Origin: JBGSKV01 sp041740975
GTDB taxonomy: Bacteria; Bdellovibrionota_B; Oligoflexia; Oligoflexales; JALZUQ01
Assembly: GCA_041740975.1 (NCBI GenBank)
Contig: JBGSKV010000122.1
Location: forward strand, 1 to 14,968
DNA: 14,968 nt
Direction of reading: 5' to 3'
Below, piece after piece: positions 14,557 through 14,968 of this stretch (position 1 is the first letter of the stretch; each line of letters opens with the position of its first letter). A program made the translations under genes and the position numbers. Below the pieces are notes generated by a model that had not been told where the DNA came from, made no database searches, and saw only the letters and a list, made by a program, of their open reading frames with translations.

Positions 14557-14573
14557 TTGGCACGTTGCTTGAA
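14557..14573 (+). promoter_or_regulatory. Sigma-54-like -24/-12 sequence before the last gene
   Basis: TTGGCACG matches the -24 element exactly; after four bases comes TTGAA where TTGCA or TTGCT is expected. The GC of the -12 element is therefore GA, which weakens the site. Its place, about 43 bases before the ATG at 14616, is right for a promoter. Confidence 0.35.
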
Positions 14574-14615
14574 AGAGAATGGCTTAGGTAAACCATTTTT
14601 TTTATGAGGTGAATT

Positions 14616-14968
14616 ATGAAACGCACAGCCATCGCAACTATTTTTGCAACCATAGTTGGATTTACAACCGTTACAGCATGTGGAGACTCTGCTCAGGCAC
14701 AAGGATTTGGTCGAGGCGGAATGGGACGCCCGCAACAACCCCATTTAGGTGGCCAGCAAGAGGTACGAGTGGTCATGCAGACGGCGGAAACTCTCGCGGA
14801 AGCTGTGAGTTTAACCGTATTGGACCGACAGAGAGTTCAGCAATTGATTCGTCAGTCCGCTCGTCAGCTCCATGCCATTTTGTCGCAGTCTCGCCTGGAC
14901 CACGCGTCACGCCGAGAACTTTCGCAAGCGCTTAATGCACTGCAACAGCCGCGTTTGGTTTTGGAACG
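14616..14968 (+). CDS. Lipoprotein, 5' part only, runs off the window
   Basis: The frame is open from ATG at 14616 to the window end (117 complete codons seen). MKRTAIATIFATIVGFTTV leads to the lipobox V-T-A-C22. A Gly/Gln-rich linker follows (QGFGRGGMGRPQQPHLGGQQ), then long amphipathic helices rich in Gln, Arg and Leu (LDRQRVQQLIRQSARQLH). GAGGTG stands 5 bases ahead of the start. The product is presumably membrane-anchored; the family is not recognised and the C-terminus is unseen. A competing frame starting at 14609 lacks a signal peptide and is a shadow of this gene. Confidence 0.75.
   Translation, partial: MKRTAIATIFATIVGFTTVTACGDSAQAQGFGRGGMGRPQQPHLGGQQEVRVVMQTAETLAEAVSLTVLDRQRVQQLIRQSARQLHAILSQSRLDHASRRELSQALNALQQPRLVLE

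Noticed and set aside
14609..14935. Alternative 108-residue frame at the right end
   Set aside because: It lacks a signal or recognisable motifs and overlaps the better-supported lipoprotein frame from 14616, which has the ribosome site and lipobox.

Overview
The window is a 15 kb piece of bacterial chromosome with moderate GC. It carries a few core housekeeping genes among many exported proteins and lipoproteins of unknown function. The mix of ffh, miaB and a GMP-reductase-like gene with numerous species-specific lipoproteins, plus a transposase that resembles ones I associate with Bdellovibrio, suggests a member of the Bdellovibrionota or a related predatory delta-type lineage. This placement is an inference from family resemblance; there is no rRNA or other marker here to settle it.

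Layout. Positions 1-88 probably hold the 3' end of a plus-strand gene. Positions 89-1098 are a complete insertion-sequence-like element of about 1 kb with 17-bp terminal inverted repeats and one zinc-ribbon/HTH/IS1-like transposase. It sits exactly at the stop codon of a minus-strand gene for a small single-pass membrane protein (1098-1526). A minus-strand lipoprotein gene follows (1723-2439). A strongly AT-rich divergent intergenic region (2440-2637) ends in a perfect DnaA-box sequence, and then come a TPR protein and a translationally coupled RidA gene (2638-4022).

The most surprising gene is at 4165-4668. It encodes a small protein with an export signal followed by what looks like a complete contractile-tail tube (T4 gp19 / PF06841-like) domain, with no other tail or injection-system genes nearby. 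It is followed by a gene for an unrecognised exported 406-residue protein. A 26-bp perfect palindrome of REP type separates this pair from ffh (SRP GTPase) and miaB (tRNA methylthiotransferase), which end at a strong bidirectional terminator.

Two minus-strand lipoprotein genes converge on that terminator (9150-10367 and 10512-11549). A divergent promoter with near-consensus -35/-10 boxes then starts a probable plus-strand operon: an exported helical protein (11741-12955), a small exported cupredoxin with an altered axial ligand (12981-13391) and an IMPDH/GMP reductase-family enzyme (13403-14437), closed by a good terminator. The window ends inside another lipoprotein gene (14616 onward), preceded by a sigma-54-like -24/-12 sequence.

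I see no rRNA, tRNA, CRISPR array or complete known defence or secretion operon. The best candidates for undescribed biology are the exported tail-tube-like protein with its neighbour, the cupredoxin with His in place of the axial Met, and the transposase whose expected catalytic Glu position appears to be Asn.
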